Assembly: GCA_900473185.1 (NCBI GenBank)
Contig: UCKU01000034.1
Span: 124,001-188,000 of the forward strand
Source: Hyphomicrobiales bacterium
GTDB lineage: Bacteria > Pseudomonadota > Alphaproteobacteria > Rhizobiales > Rhizobiaceae
Direction: 5' to 3'
Length of the DNA: 64,000 nucleotides
Each line of letters begins with the position of its first letter. Within the stretch, counting starts at the first letter, position 1. This document shows positions 63,391 to 64,000 of the stretch, piece by piece. Below the pieces are notes generated by a model. It saw nothing but the letters and a program-made list of their open reading frames with translations, did no database searches and was not told the origin of the DNA. The position numbers and the translations under genes were made by a program.

Positions 63391-64000
63391 ATGATGCTTG
63401 GTGCTGAGATCCTTGCATTCCTGGAGGCATGTCCGATGGCGGTGCTCGTGCTCGACACCACCGGTCATGTCATCTTTGCCAATGCCGAAGCCGGGCATCT
63501 CCTCCATCTTGAAGGCCGGCTCCGCGGCGTGGGTATTACCGAACTCATGCCGGAATGGCCGTTGCTCTCAGGCGTCTCCACTGCCTTCATCAGTGATCAC
63601 TCTGGTCATCGTCGGCTATGCCGCGTACAGGTCGTGAGCTGGCCTATTGGTACGCAGACGGTCACGGCTGCTTTCCTCGAGCCGGTGGATGACGAGCGTC
63701 CTGCGGGTTATGCGGCGCGCGAAGCCAATCTGCGCCTGCGCTATGTCATCGAGATGCTGCCGGAGGCGGTCTGCGTGTTCGACTCCAACGACCGCTATGT
63801 TCTCTGGAACCAGAAATATGCCGAGCTTTACGCCGATATAGCCGAGCATCTCAGGCCCGGTATCGCCTTTGAGGATATATTGAGGACCAGTCTCGCCGGC
63901 GATGGGATGCGCGAGCTCGTTGAGGACAAGGAGGCGTGGTTCAGCGCCCGCATGCAGAAATTTCGTCAGCCGGTTTCGCAAGAAGAGCAGCAGTTGCGGG
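63391..64000 (+). CDS. PAS-domain sensor protein (3' truncated by window edge)
   Basis: An open frame of 203 codons to the window end without a stop. From ATG 63391 it begins MMLGAEILAFLEACPMAVLV, with FANAEAGHLLHLEG typical of a first PAS domain, then LPEAVCVFDSNDRYVLWNQK and YAELYADIAEHLRPG, typical of a second PAS (PAS-7-like) of rhizobial signalling proteins. No signal peptide or membrane segment is seen. The output domain, probably diguanylate cyclase or histidine kinase, lies outside the window. Start site evidence is weak. Confidence 0.78.
   Translation, partial: MMLGAEILAFLEACPMAVLVLDTTGHVIFANAEAGHLLHLEGRLRGVGITELMPEWPLLSGVSTAFISDHSGHRRLCRVQVVSWPIGTQTVTAAFLEPVDDERPAGYAAREANLRLRYVIEMLPEAVCVFDSNDRYVLWNQKYAELYADIAEHLRPGIAFEDILRTSLAGDGMRELVEDKEAWFSARMQKFRQPVSQEEQQLR

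Overview
The window reads as a GC-rich, densely coding piece of a Rhizobium-type alphaproteobacterium (R. leguminosarum / R. etli-like). The evidence is the gene order eryB-eryC-eryD-eryR-tpi-rpiB, which is the known rhizobial erythritol locus, plus the number of ABC importers each paired with its own LacI, SorC, GntR or DeoR regulator. With almost only catabolic modules and no ribosomal, tRNA or replication genes, it is probably part of a megaplasmid or chromid; this is an inference.

Layout. 1-5348: 3' part of the erythritol operon (truncated eryB, eryC, eryD, eryR, a specialised triosephosphate-isomerase paralogue and rpiB), converting erythritol to D-erythrose 4-phosphate. 5497-13839: a LacI-controlled unit with a divergent SGNH hydrolase, an FAD oxidoreductase, a complete sugar ABC importer and a TIM-barrel-like protein; substrate unknown. 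13864-21815: a GntR-regulated sugar-acid unit with kdgD and a mannonate-dehydratase-like gene on one strand and a peptide-family ABC importer on the other. 21977-23740: an ftsI-type penicillin-binding protein. 23915-34350: a SorC-controlled pathway with FGGY kinase, split transketolase, RbsABC-like importer, two SDR dehydrogenases and a triosephosphate isomerase. 34461-35409: FMN riboswitch, ribB and a hairpin terminator. 35427-42963: LacI-controlled sugar importer with a Gfo/Idh/MocA dehydrogenase and a ThuA-like protein. 43085-49343: phenylalanine/tyrosine degradation through homogentisate (phhA, hppD, hmgA, fumarylacetoacetase, maiA) with two Lrp/AsnC regulators. 49429-54674: a large TPR-CHAT protein, Gfa, an orphan BrnA-like antitoxin and a TetR regulator. 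54811-57638: EmrAB-type efflux pump. 57739-62965: a sulfonate-type ABC importer with two flavin-dependent monooxygenases. 63391-end: the 5' part of a PAS-domain sensor.

The most interesting unit is 23915-34350. A polyol or ketose imported by the Rbs-like transporter would be oxidised by the SDRs, phosphorylated by the FGGY kinase and cleaved by the two-subunit transketolase, with the isomerase recycling triose phosphate. This gene set resembles the transketolase route for D-apulose 4-phosphate, but the substrate is not proven. Three candidate regulator sites sharing TGAAT-N4-ATTCA tie its promoters together. Candidate operators were also found for the GntR unit, both LacI units, the Lrp genes and eryR. 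No tRNA, rRNA, CRISPR array, transposase or integrase was seen.
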